The position numbers and the translations under genes are program-made. A DNA stretch of 64,000 nt from ZC4RG29 sp964521255 (GTDB lineage Bacteria; Bacteroidota; Bacteroidia; Cytophagales; Cyclobacteriaceae). Positions within the stretch are counted from its first letter, which is position 1, and each line of letters opens with the position of its first letter. This document shows, piece after piece, positions 55,033 to 63,842 of the stretch. The stretch spans positions 1 to 64,000 of the forward strand of contig CAZFRM010000006.1 in assembly GCA_964521255.1 (NCBI GenBank), written 5' to 3'. The notes beneath the pieces are model-generated. The model was given only the letters and a program-made list of their open reading frames with translations, searched no databases and was not told the origin of the DNA.

Positions 55033-55638
55033 CTAAAAAAACCACTGAATCAGTGAATACACTCCCAATATTAATAGCGTGATTCCAGGAATTTTTCTCA
55101 ATAGTTTGCTGTGTTTAAAAATATCAGCAAGACGATTAGCCAGGTGAGCAATGACCACGAGAATAAGAAAAGCGCCAAGAAATACTCCCAGCAAATAGCT
55201 ATGTAGATTTAGATTCGATGAAAGATCAATCCAATTTTGCGTTTTAAAGTAAGCTGTCATGGCAATCCAATAAGGAATAGCCAGCGGATTAAGAATCCCC
55301 AGCACCAGGCCTCTACGAAAACCACTGTTGCTAAACCGAACGGCCAGGGCAGTTGTTCGTGTTGAAGCCCATAGATTTAATGTGCCCAATACAATCATAA
55401 CCACACCCGTGATGAGGTGCATGTTCTTAACAATAGCAGGATTAGAGAGAATCAGGTTAGCAAACTTTACAGCAATCCACGCGTAAGGGTATTCCATAAA
55501 TGATGCAGCGAAGGCAAATTTCCAGGCGGTATTGATTTTCTTCTCAAGGCCCAGTTGAAGAATGGTGAGGTTGATTGTACCGGGAGGTATTGATCCAATA
55601 AAGCTAAAGGCAAACGACACAATGAATGACTGGAACAT
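55033..55638 (-). CDS. LysE-family exporter
   Basis: 201 residues, about six hydrophobic segments. The N-terminal FSFIGSIPPGTINLTILQLGL and internal LGILNPLAIPYWIA carry the paired helix-breaking motifs of LysE/RhtB-type amino-acid exporters (Pro-Gly and Asn-Pro). Substrate is unknown. It ends a short operon: the ATP-grasp gene lies 2 bp upstream, so the two are translationally linked, which suggests a make-and-export pair. Confidence 0.87.
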   Translation of the reverse strand: MFQSFIVSFAFSFIGSIPPGTINLTILQLGLEKKINTAWKFAFAASFMEYPYAWIAVKFANLILSNPAIVKNMHLITGVVMIVLGTLNLWASTRTTALAVRFSNSGFRRGLVLGILNPLAIPYWIAMTAYFKTQNWIDLSSNLNLHSYLLGVFLGAFLILVVIAHLANRLADIFKHSKLLRKIPGITLLILGVYSLIQWFF

Positions 55639-55640
55639 AA

Positions 55641-56690
55641 TTATTCTCTGACAGCGGCTTTAAACTTGTTGTATATTTTAACACCCTCCTTCAAAGAAGT
55701 GAAATTTACTCCTCGCCAATGATTTTCCATGCTTATCCGGTAGATATCTTTCCAATGCGTGTAAAGAACGGCGATCGCTTTTTTAAGCGGGAAGCCAGGC
55801 TCATAGATGTGCCCGGGTTCTGCTCCGCAGCCATTTAACTCAACGATCTTTATATTACCGTTTTTAAGATCATCATGCGATGAAGTCTTAAGATCAAATC
55901 TACCATAGTTAAATCCATCAATTTGTTTGCTTATCCGGTCAAACGTTTCAGAGAGTTGTTCATTGATAAGATAGTTGCCATCCATAAACTTTGTTCCGAG
56001 GCAATGATTGCCAATGGAGACAAGTAAAATGTCTTCTCCATTCGATGGAACAGTATGTAATTGATCCTTAAATTTTACTTTCAATTTTTCCCACTGAAGT
56101 TTAGCGCGCTCTTTGTTGAGAATGAGTTCTTCAAGTGTTGATTGCCCATCTCCTGTAACGCTTAACATTTCCTTCGCCACGATCGATATCACGTTGCCCT
56201 TTGGCTCACTGGGAAAACGCCTGTAGAACACACCGAATTCTAACGGCATATCTATGCACTCCTGGATAATAAAGTCAATCTTGATTCTGTTCAAATAATT
56301 TGTGATATCATCTTCGTTGTTTATTCGTTCCACCATCCAGCCACGTTCGCCAAGGTCTGGTTTAAAAATGATGGGGAAGTTCAATCCCATTTTTTTTATC
56401 GTATGAAGAATTTCCTGCCTGGTTGTGGGCAAAGTAACTAGGGAGGATTTGGCGATTAGTTGAGGGGGAATAGTTTTGAGTATTTCGTATTTCGACTCAC
56501 CAAGCATGCCTCCCATAGTAATGCCTGGATTTGAAGCCGAGAAAAAAAACAATGAACGTGCTTTTAAGGATAGCCATATCCAGTAGAAAAAAAAGGGAAA
56601 GTGAATTATACCAAAGGGCCAATATTCCCAGTGGGTGAGTTTAATAACGAAATTGCTTTTCGTTATGCGGGTTGAGAAATTCTTCCTCAC
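55641..56690 (-). CDS. ATP-grasp ligase-like protein, uncharacterised
   Basis: 349 residues. The N-terminus (about 15-75) has a Trp/Phe-rich, possibly membrane-contacting stretch (HWEYWPFGIIHFPFFFYW, LKARSLFFFSASNPG, GGMLGESKYEIL) that I recall from a conserved, uncharacterised ATP-grasp group. The ATP-grasp core follows: FPIIFKPDLGERGWMV with the nucleotide-binding lysine, VTGDGQSTLEELI as in cyanophycin-synthetase/D-Ala-D-Ala ligase relatives, FNYGRFDLKT and IVELNGCGAEPGHIY with the metal-binding Glu and Asn. It probably joins a carboxylate to an amine; substrate unknown. It lies 2 bp upstream of the LysE exporter gene. Confidence 0.82.
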   Translation of the reverse strand: MRKNFSTRITKSNFVIKLTHWEYWPFGIIHFPFFFYWIWLSLKARSLFFFSASNPGITMGGMLGESKYEILKTIPPQLIAKSSLVTLPTTRQEILHTIKKMGLNFPIIFKPDLGERGWMVERINNEDDITNYLNRIKIDFIIQECIDMPLEFGVFYRRFPSEPKGNVISIVAKEMLSVTGDGQSTLEELILNKERAKLQWEKLKVKFKDQLHTVPSNGEDILLVSIGNHCLGTKFMDGNYLINEQLSETFDRISKQIDGFNYGRFDLKTSSHDDLKNGNIKIVELNGCGAEPGHIYEPGFPLKKAIAVLYTHWKDIYRISMENHWRGVNFTSLKEGVKIYNKFKAAVRE

Positions 56691-56707
56691 TATCGAAACA
56701 TAGATTA

Positions 56708-57223
56708 TTACCGTGAGGAGTCAACCGATTCTTTGTATCGGATGGTTGATGCTGCAATACCAAAAGTAGCGGGTAGATTAATATAGGCAGATGCTTCATG
56801 CACACCAATTTTAATCAATGCCATGTGGTGTACAGCATGTTCGATATTATAAACCAACTCGCGTGTGTAGGTTGTATTAATGGTGACGAATTCTTCTTTG
56901 GCAATATCGTATCCAACCTCAAGCTCCAGTGCCATGTCGCCTTTTTGCTTCCTTATAAAATCTTTGATTTGTGTTATTGCAGCCATCCCAAGGAATTTAT
57001 CCGTTTCGATAAGCTTATCGTGTGCCCGCTTGTCGTAATTGATCTTCCCCTTCTCAAATCCCTGCTGGAGGCAAATGAAAAATTCCAATATATGCCGTAT
57101 GTGCTGACCAATTGTTGAATGACTTAATGTCTCAATCGGTTTATAATAGTCCTCTTCTTTAATTTGAGATACGAGACCTTCGAGTTGATCGAGTATTTCT
57201 GTACACGCCTGGTTCAAATGCAT
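56708..57223 (-). CDS. DinB-like protein
   Basis: 171 residues, four-helix-bundle DinB/YfiT-type fold. The metal-binding histidines are seen in STIGQHIRHILEFF and EHAVHHMALIKIG. Members act as metal-dependent thiol transferases or unknown hydrolases; the specific role is unknown. First or second gene of the leftward run leading to the ATP-grasp gene, 17 bp upstream of it. Confidence 0.85.
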   Translation of the reverse strand: MHLNQACTEILDQLEGLVSQIKEEDYYKPIETLSHSTIGQHIRHILEFFICLQQGFEKGKINYDKRAHDKLIETDKFLGMAAITQIKDFIRKQKGDMALELEVGYDIAKEEFVTINTTYTRELVYNIEHAVHHMALIKIGVHEASAYINLPATFGIAASTIRYKESVDSSR

Positions 57224-57364
57224 AAAGACAAGAGCAAGGGTAAGCTTAAATTAAAAACAATACTCAAGATAACATTAATTTGTTTCAGAGAATTTGGTGA
57301 ATTATTCTTTTTACAGGTTAATGGGCAATTCTTCCCCGGTTAGCATTTATCTGAATTTTCTACG

Positions 57365-57844
57365 TCAATCAGGAATTAATTGCTTTAACTCCGACCAAAC
57401 GAGGTCAGGTTCATATCCCTTTTGAATAGCATATTTTGCAATTCTGTTTCTCCGCTCATAGACATTGCCCTTTGAAACCTCTTTTGTTTTTTGGAATAGA
57501 ATTTTTTGCAATGTTTTAAGGTAATCAGTTTCATCAATTTCTGACATCCCGGATTTTATGCAATTGGAACTTATGCTTTTATTTTCCAGCGCATGCATGA
57601 TCTTAATTCTTCCCCAGTTTTTCATCCTGAATTTTCCGCCTGCAAATGCTTTGGAAAAGCGTTCTTCATTAAGAAAACCTTCTGAGATAAGGTGGACAAT
57701 TAATTCATCTACAGAACTGCTCTTAAGTCCCCATTCAAAAAGTTTATTCCTTACTTCCTGATGGCATCGTTCCTGGTAAGAACAGTATCTGTAAATTTTT
57801 TGTTGCGCTTCCCGGAGGGTCGGTGTTTTCTTCTGAGATTTCAA
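57365..57844 (-). CDS. recX: Regulatory protein RecX
   Basis: Modulates RecA filament activity. 159 residues; three tandem three-helix repeats: YRYCSYQERCHQEVRNKLFEWGL, LIVHLISEGFLNEERFSKAFAGGKFRMKNWGRIKI and ALENKSISS onward (quoted only in outline). The FLxExRFAxAFxxxKxxxxxWGxxxI pattern is diagnostic. recA is not in the window. Internal start alternatives are not needed. Confidence 0.9.
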   Translation of the reverse strand: MKSQKKTPTLREAQQKIYRYCSYQERCHQEVRNKLFEWGLKSSSVDELIVHLISEGFLNEERFSKAFAGGKFRMKNWGRIKIMHALENKSISSNCIKSGMSEIDETDYLKTLQKILFQKTKEVSKGNVYERRNRIAKYAIQKGYEPDLVWSELKQLIPD

Positions 57845-57922
57845 TTCGTCTTTGGATTTATGAGTACAATTTAAGAAGACGAATACCCCATTGGTACATC
57901 AGCACATCGATAATTGAATTAA

Positions 57923-58399
57923 TTATTTAAGGAGTCCTTTCGTCTTCAAAATACTGGCAACAAACTTTCTTTCATTTTCTGTGTTGAAAATCCTGAAGGG
58001 CAAGTGAACGATTTGAGCCTTGTTAACAAACAACACAAAAGCATCTTTCTCTATAAATGCCTTCTTGAATTGATCCCATTTCAATGGCATTCCTTCGCGG
58101 GGATTGATCTTCATGAGAATTTGCTGGCTGCTTATCTCATATGAAAATTTCTCAAACAACATTTTACCCTGTTCCAGTTGGGTTACACCATAGAACTGAA
58201 TCCACCAAAACAAAAGAAATAATCCCACCCCAATAGCTGCGCCAATAAACCACCAAATGCTCGGTATCCACAACGAACAAAGACATAACGCCAGAGCTAC
58301 TAAACCTGCTATCCAACCTTGCTGCTTGATCATATTTCTGAATGCTATTTTTATATAGGTCTTCTTTTCCAGCTTGTAGTTTTTTGTTTTAACGATCAT
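57923..58399 (-). CDS. YcxB-like membrane protein
   Basis: 158 residues. Two adjacent hydrophobic segments (about 29-66: IAGLVALALCLCSLWIP, IWWFIGAAIGVGLFLLFWW) and a C-terminal cytosolic beta domain of YcxB-like type (SYEISSQQILMK, PLKWDQFKKAFIEKDAFVLFV, HLPFRIFNTENERKFV). No enzymatic motif. It lies 17 bp downstream of nadC on the same strand and is probably co-transcribed. Confidence 0.7.
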   Translation of the reverse strand: MIVKTKNYKLEKKTYIKIAFRNMIKQQGWIAGLVALALCLCSLWIPSIWWFIGAAIGVGLFLLFWWIQFYGVTQLEQGKMLFEKFSYEISSQQILMKINPREGMPLKWDQFKKAFIEKDAFVLFVNKAQIVHLPFRIFNTENERKFVASILKTKGLLK

Positions 58400-58416
58400 A
58401 ATTATTTACTCATCTT

Positions 58417-59274
58417 TTAGTACACTTTTAAACTTAAGTCCAAACTCTTCACCGTGTGCGTCAATGCACCTACTGAAATATAATCGACGCCACATTGAGC
58501 AACAGCTGCAATTGTTTCTTCCGTAATCATTCCACTCGCTTCTGTTTTAAAACGGTTGCCAATAAGCTGCACGGCGCGCTTCATTTCATCAAGCGTCATA
58601 TTATCTAACATGATTATATCAATACCGCCTGTTGCTAAAACTTCTTCCACTTCTGCGATACTTCTTGTTTCAACCTCGACAGGTACATTGATTTTGGTCG
58701 CGTGAAGATAATCTTTTGTACGTTTTATTGCTTGTTGAATACCTCCTGCTATATCAATATGATTGTCTTTCAACATGATCATATCGTACAATCCCATCCG
58801 GTGATTTTTGCCACCGCCAATTAATACCGCCCATTTTTCCAGCGCTCTGAAGTTTGGTGTCGTTTTCCGGGTATCAAAGATCTGCGCTTTTGTTCCGCTA
58901 ATAAGTTTCGCTAATCGATGAGTCTTGGTCGCAATTCCGCTCATTCGTTGCATGCAATTTAATACCAACCGTTCGAGAGCCAGGATAGATCTGGCTCGTC
59001 CTTCGACTTTAAATACAACATCTCCCTTAGCCACAGGATTGCCGTCTTGAATTAGTATATCAACCTTCAAGGCTGGGTCATAAGAATTGAATATTCGTTC
59101 TGCTAATTCAACGCCGGCTACTATGCCATCTTCTTTAACCAGAAGTTGGACGCGACTCACTACTTCAGCAGGAATTGACGCCAAAGATGTATGATCGCCT
59201 TCACCAACATCTTCAAGAAGAGCTTGCTGGATGAATTGATTCAAGAATTCGTCAGTTATATAGACCGGTTTCAC
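58417..59274 (-). CDS. nadC: Nicotinate-nucleotide diphosphorylase (carboxylating)
   Basis: Quinolinate phosphoribosyltransferase of de novo NAD synthesis: quinolinate plus PRPP to nicotinate mononucleotide and CO2. 285 residues. Motifs: LLEDVGEGDHTS, LNCMQRMSGIAT, IFDTRKTTPNFRALEKWAV (quoted in part) with the substrate-binding Arg and Lys, GGGKNHRMGLYDMIMLKDNH, VEVETRSIAEVEE, GIDIIMLDNM. Upstream of it is a DUF4783 gene, a usual Bacteroidota pairing. Confidence 0.96.
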   Translation of the reverse strand: MKPVYITDEFLNQFIQQALLEDVGEGDHTSLASIPAEVVSRVQLLVKEDGIVAGVELAERIFNSYDPALKVDILIQDGNPVAKGDVVFKVEGRARSILALERLVLNCMQRMSGIATKTHRLAKLISGTKAQIFDTRKTTPNFRALEKWAVLIGGGKNHRMGLYDMIMLKDNHIDIAGGIQQAIKRTKDYLHATKINVPVEVETRSIAEVEEVLATGGIDIIMLDNMTLDEMKRAVQLIGNRFKTEASGMITEETIAAVAQCGVDYISVGALTHTVKSLDLSLKVY

Positions 59275-59323
59275 GGGTGCAAAAATAGACTGACCTTTGA
59301 ATCTTTAAATAAATGGAGAAGGA

Positions 59324-59725
59324 TTATTCTTTAGAGAATCGGATTTCATGAACAAGCTGCTGACTGCCATCGTTCTTAATCTTCATAAAAACCCGGTAGG
59401 TTTCCGTTCCGCTTTTATATAAACCGATAGCAAATGGTTGGCCGCCCTTTGATGATCCGTGATGAATAATGTTGAATTCTGAGGCAGGATGTTGCTTAAA
59501 AAAGTCGCGCAAGACAAATTCAGCCTGAGCTTTACTATAGGTTTGGAGTTGCTCATCGATCATTACATCGACATTTTGGTTCAAAAACTTAGAAAGTTCT
59601 TTAGCGCTACCTGCCTTTATAGTTTCCCTGACCTGCGCAATTACATCTTTTTGGGCCTGGGCATGCAAGCCGCTAATAGATGAAAACACGAAAATCAGGG
59701 CAAAAAAGGATTTGTTCAACTTCAT
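59324..59725 (-). CDS. DUF4783 family exported protein
   Basis: 133 residues from ATG 59725 (another ATG at 59734 is equally possible). Signal peptide (FFALIFVFSSISGLHAQ). The DUF4783 pattern is clear: IKAGSAKELSKFLNQNVDVMI, SKAQAEFVLRDFFKQHPASEF, IIHHGSSKGGQPFAIG (quoted in part), an NTF2-like fold. Function unknown. It lies upstream of nadC with 49 bp between. Confidence 0.88.
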   Translation of the reverse strand: MKLNKSFFALIFVFSSISGLHAQAQKDVIAQVRETIKAGSAKELSKFLNQNVDVMIDEQLQTYSKAQAEFVLRDFFKQHPASEFNIIHHGSSKGGQPFAIGLYKSGTETYRVFMKIKNDGSQQLVHEIRFSKE

Positions 59726-59870
59726 GAGCAACATGGATAAAAAATTGGCTAAAACTATGCCATAATGAAAGATATAAAAATCCTAAGCTTGCTTAGTGGC
59801 TGCAATCGTTCGAAGTAAGTTCTTTTTATGAATCATTCAAAATCAAAGACTTAATTATAGGCATCATGTC

Positions 59871-59878
59871 TATATTTG
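59871..59878 (+). promoter_or_regulatory. Candidate -7 box (TATATTTG) for gpmI
   Basis: A perfect TAnnTTTG match 41 bp before the gpmI ATG. No TTG at the ideal -33 position, so only the -7 element is supported. Confidence 0.45.
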
Positions 59879-59919
59879 CGCCAATTTTAAAATATTCAGG
59901 ACGCCAGTATTAAAATGCT

Positions 59920-61446
59920 ATGAATAAGAAAGTTCTTCTCATGATTCTTGATGGATGGGGAATTGCTACTAATAAAGCGGTCTCAGCCATCGATAAAGCA
60001 AACACTCCGTTTGTTGATTCTCTTTATAACCAATATTCGCACAGCAAGCTTCAGGCATCAGGATTGGCTGTTGGCCTTCCTGAAGGGCAAATGGGCAATT
60101 CAGAGGTAGGTCACATGAATATTGGTGCAGGCCGCGTAGTGTACCAGGATCTTGTTCGGGTAAACAAGGCCATTGAAGAACATGAAATTGATAGCAATAA
60201 GGTCTTACTGGATGCCTTTCAGTATGCAAAAGAAAACAATAAAAAGTTTCACCTGATAGGACTTGTTTCAGACGGAGGCGTGCATTCGCACATTAAGCAT
60301 CTTGAAGGGCTCATTACGCTTGCCGGTAAAAATGGAATCCAGGATTTATTTGTTCATGCTTTTACCGATGGCCGCGATACTGATCCAAAAGGTGGTGCCC
60401 AATACTTAACAGATCTGACAAATCACCTGGGAAAAAATGTTGGTAAACTTGCAAGCGTTGTTGGTCGATACTATGCGATGGACCGGGATAAAAGATGGGA
60501 ACGTGTAAAACTTGCTTACGATTTGTTGGTTAAAGGCATTGGTGAAAAAACTCAGGATGTAGTTAAGGCTGTTGAAAAATCGTACGCCGAAGGTGTTACC
60601 GATGAATTCATTAAACCTATTGTGGCAGTGAATGACAAAAATGAACCCATTGCTACCATACAAGAAGGCGATGTAGTTCTGTGTTTTAATTTCCGAACGG
60701 ATCGTGGAAGACAAATAACACAAGTTCTGACACAACAGGATTTCCCTGAACAGAACATGAAGGCGCTACCACTGTACTACCTGACGATGACTATTTATGA
60801 TGACACTTACAAAAACGTCAGACCGATATTTGAAAAAGATAATCTTAATAATACACTCGGAGAGATAGTAGCCAAAGCCGGCAAGAAACAAATTCGAATT
60901 GCTGAGACGGAAAAATATCCGCACGTTACATTCTTTTTTTCAGGGGGTCGTGAAGAACCATTTGAAGGTGAAAAGAGAATACTTTGTCCATCGCCTAAAG
61001 TAGCTACTTATGATCTGAAACCTGAAATGAGTGCCAATGACATTAAAGACAAAATCATTCCAGAGCTGGATAAAAAGGAAGCTGACTTTATCTGTTTGAA
61101 TTTTGCTAACCCTGATATGGTCGGGCACACGGGTGTTTTTGAAGCTGCAGTAAAAGCATGCGAAACAGTTGATTATTGCGCAAGCAAAGTAACTGAAGCT
61201 GCTTTGAAAAACGGATACGCAACAATTATTATTGCAGATCATGGCAATGCTGATTGCATGATTAATGAAGATGGAACGCCAAATACTGCGCATACAACCA
61301 ACCTTGTTCCCTGTATACTTGTAGATAAAGATTATAAAAAGAAGATTAGTGATGGAAAGCTTGGCGATCTTGCCCCTACTATTTTAACCCTCATGGGCAT
61401 CCCGATACCGGCAGAAATGAATGGTAATGTTCTCATTGAAAAATAG
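59920..61446 (+). CDS. gpmI: Phosphoglycerate mutase (2,3-diphosphoglycerate-independent)
   Basis: Interconverts 3- and 2-phosphoglycerate in glycolysis using two manganese ions. 508 residues. Asp11 in LMILDGWG and Ser61 in GQMGNSEVGHMNIGAGR (the nucleophile that carries the phosphate) are visible; HAFTDGRDTDPKG, NFRTDRGRQ, FANPDMVGHTG and IIADHGNADCM supply further metal and substrate ligands. Its last 20 bases overlap the start of the following lipoprotein gene. Confidence 0.97.
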   Translation: MNKKVLLMILDGWGIATNKAVSAIDKANTPFVDSLYNQYSHSKLQASGLAVGLPEGQMGNSEVGHMNIGAGRVVYQDLVRVNKAIEEHEIDSNKVLLDAFQYAKENNKKFHLIGLVSDGGVHSHIKHLEGLITLAGKNGIQDLFVHAFTDGRDTDPKGGAQYLTDLTNHLGKNVGKLASVVGRYYAMDRDKRWERVKLAYDLLVKGIGEKTQDVVKAVEKSYAEGVTDEFIKPIVAVNDKNEPIATIQEGDVVLCFNFRTDRGRQITQVLTQQDFPEQNMKALPLYYLTMTIYDDTYKNVRPIFEKDNLNNTLGEIVAKAGKKQIRIAETEKYPHVTFFFSGGREEPFEGEKRILCPSPKVATYDLKPEMSANDIKDKIIPELDKKEADFICLNFANPDMVGHTGVFEAAVKACETVDYCASKVTEAALKNGYATIIIADHGNADCMINEDGTPNTAHTTNLVPCILVDKDYKKKISDGKLGDLAPTILTLMGIPIPAEMNGNVLIEK

Positions 61447-62014
61447 CTGTTTAATTTTACTGGCTGTTATTGTCCTTTCGTGCAAGAAAAATGATAGTAC
61501 GGTAAAGTCTTTCTACAATTTAGACAGCCTTATAAAAGCGCAGGTAATTTACCTGGCCGAAAAGAAGCCGGTGCTGTTTAAGGAAGCACTCATGGATCAC
61601 AAAAGTGATACAGCATTTTTAAAAAACCTGGATACCACTGCGTGGTACAAAGAGCTTGAAGTTTTTCGTCAGTTAGACTTGAATAAAAAAACTTTCAATA
61701 GGGAAAGTTATAGTACTGAACAAGGCATTCAGGATCCTTACAGTAACCTGTTAATTTGTGAGTACAAGGCTAAGGATAAGCTTGCCATTCGAAAGGTAAA
61801 AATTTACTACCACGGCAGTCTTAACAATCCAAGGAAAATTGAAGGTGAATATTATGATCATAATGGCCTCTATGCGAATGCCCGGAATATGGTGATGGAG
61901 TTGAATACTGTGCGGAGTACAGCGGTGTTAACCCGTTACACAATTACCGGAGGCCAAAAAATGATTTTGGGCGATACTGTTGAATTTAAAATTACAGGCA
62001 CTGTAATACATTAA
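61427..62014 (+). CDS. Lipoprotein of unknown function
   Basis: 195 residues from ATG 61427 (61421 is an alternative), starting inside the last codons of gpmI. The signal ends in lipobox VIVLSC (about Cys19). The mature part is mostly charged helices and strands, with no family I recognise. Its position between gpmI and an ABC exporter, 23 bp before the latter, suggests one transcript. Confidence 0.8.
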   Translation: MFSLKNSCLILLAVIVLSCKKNDSTVKSFYNLDSLIKAQVIYLAEKKPVLFKEALMDHKSDTAFLKNLDTTAWYKELEVFRQLDLNKKTFNRESYSTEQGIQDPYSNLLICEYKAKDKLAIRKVKIYYHGSLNNPRKIEGEYYDHNGLYANARNMVMELNTVRSTAVLTRYTITGGQKMILGDTVEFKITGTVIH

Positions 62015-62037
62015 CGTATAAAGTTCTCTTAATAATC

Positions 62038-63828
62038 ATGGCGAAGCGAAGCAGGGAAGGACTTACGGACGCGGAGAAGCGGCCGCTCACAAAATCCAAT
62101 CTTAAAAAGATACTTGGGATTTTTCATTTTGCGCTTCCGTACAAATGGTTTTTCTTTATCGGGCTCATAGCGCTTGGCCTCTCAAGCATTACCTTACTTT
62201 CCTTTCCCTATTTTGCCGGGAAATTGCTGGATGTTGCATCCGGCAAGACCATTCGTTTTTTTTCGTCTATCAATGAGGTAGCCATTGCATTAATCATTGT
62301 TCTTTTCATTCAGAGTATTTTTTCTTTTGTCAGAGTATATACATTCTCCTTTGTTACTGAGAAAGCCCTGGCTGATGTTCGTCAAAGTCTCTATCGGAAA
62401 ATCATTTGGTCACCTATGAATTTCTTTGACAAGTATAGAGTAGGTGATTTAATGAGCAGGCTGACGTCAGATGTAGGTACGTTGCAGGAAACATTTACTA
62501 CATCCTTAGCAGAGTTGTTACGACAAATTATTACACTCCTTTTCGGAACTGCATTGATTTTTTATTTAACGCCGAAGCTTTCCACCTTTATGTTCTTAAC
62601 GGTACCACTAATTGTAATTGTGGCATTAATCTTTGGAAAATTTATCAGGGGCTTGTCAAGAAAAACGCAAGACAAACTTGCAGAAGCAAATATCATTGTT
62701 GAAGAATCTTTTCAATCAATTGGTGTTGTAAAAGCCTTCACTAATGAATGGTTTGAAATTACACGCTATTCAAAATCACTTAAGGGAGTGGTTGATGTTG
62801 CCATTCGTTCTGCCCGGTTTCGGGGACTATTCATTTCCTTCATCATCTTTGCAATTTTTGGCGCCATTGTAGCCATCACCTGGTATGGTGCCACGCTTGT
62901 TCAAACCGGTGGTATCACGGTAGGTGAGTTGCTGGCGTTTGTGTTGTACACAACATTTATAGGAGGATCTATGGCAGGACTTGGGGATATTTATGCTCAA
63001 CTGCAGCGGGCGATTGGTGCATCCGAGAGGCTACTTGAAATAATGGATCGACCGGATGAATCTTCAATTACCACGGGAGAACCAATAGCGCTTGAAGGTG
63101 ATATTGAATTTCATGACGTGAAATTTTCCTATCCATCCAGGTCAGAGTTGGGAGTGTTGCATAATCTCAACTTAAAAATAAAGGCTGGCGAAAAAATCGC
63201 TTTGGTTGGACCAAGCGGATCGGGTAAGTCTACTATTGCAAATCTTCTTCTGCGTTTTTACCCTGCCAACCACGGCGTTATTACTGTTGACAACAAGGAT
63301 ATAAATAGTTATGAATTATCTGCTTATAGAAGCAATCTCGGGGTAGTTCCTCAGGAAGTTATTCTCTTCGGAGGCACCATTGAGGAAAACATTGCATACG
63401 GTAAGCCCCATTCAACATTTGCTGAAATCTATGAAGCGGCGCGAAAAGCCAACGCATTGGAATTCATTGAGAAATTTCCTGATCAGTTTAAAACAAAAGT
63501 TGGAGAACGTGGTGTAAAATTATCCGGAGGACAAAGACAACGTATAGCTATTGCCAGAGCAATTTTAAAAAATCCTTCCATTCTTATTTTGGATGAAGCC
63601 ACCAGCTCCCTTGATGCACATTCCGAAGTGCTGGTTCAGGAAGCACTGGAAAAATTAATGGAAGGGAGAACCAGTATAATTATCGCGCATCGTTTAAGCA
63701 CAATTCGAAAAGTTGATAGGATCTTTGTTATCCAACAGGGAGAAGTAGCTGAAGCAGGATCTCATCAGGAACTTTCTTCCCTTCATGATGGCATTTATCA
63801 ACGCTTGTTGAAACTCCAATTGGAATAG
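62038..63828 (+). CDS. ABC exporter, fused permease/ATPase
   Basis: 596-residue half-transporter of the MsbA/BmrA kind. Six membrane helices (about 30-320) then a nucleotide-binding domain with Walker A GPSGSGKST (Lys397), Q-loop VVPQEVILFGGT, signature LSGGQRQ, Walker B ILILDEATSSLD and switch IAHRLS; all catalytic residues are present. Strongly resembles TAP-like peptide exporters. Substrate unknown. Confidence 0.95.
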   Translation: MAKRSREGLTDAEKRPLTKSNLKKILGIFHFALPYKWFFFIGLIALGLSSITLLSFPYFAGKLLDVASGKTIRFFSSINEVAIALIIVLFIQSIFSFVRVYTFSFVTEKALADVRQSLYRKIIWSPMNFFDKYRVGDLMSRLTSDVGTLQETFTTSLAELLRQIITLLFGTALIFYLTPKLSTFMFLTVPLIVIVALIFGKFIRGLSRKTQDKLAEANIIVEESFQSIGVVKAFTNEWFEITRYSKSLKGVVDVAIRSARFRGLFISFIIFAIFGAIVAITWYGATLVQTGGITVGELLAFVLYTTFIGGSMAGLGDIYAQLQRAIGASERLLEIMDRPDESSITTGEPIALEGDIEFHDVKFSYPSRSELGVLHNLNLKIKAGEKIALVGPSGSGKSTIANLLLRFYPANHGVITVDNKDINSYELSAYRSNLGVVPQEVILFGGTIEENIAYGKPHSTFAEIYEAARKANALEFIEKFPDQFKTKVGERGVKLSGGQRQRIAIARAILKNPSILILDEATSSLDAHSEVLVQEALEKLMEGRTSIIIAHRLSTIRKVDRIFVIQQGEVAEAGSHQELSSLHDGIYQRLLKLQLE

Positions 63829-63842
63829 ACTAATTTAGCTTT

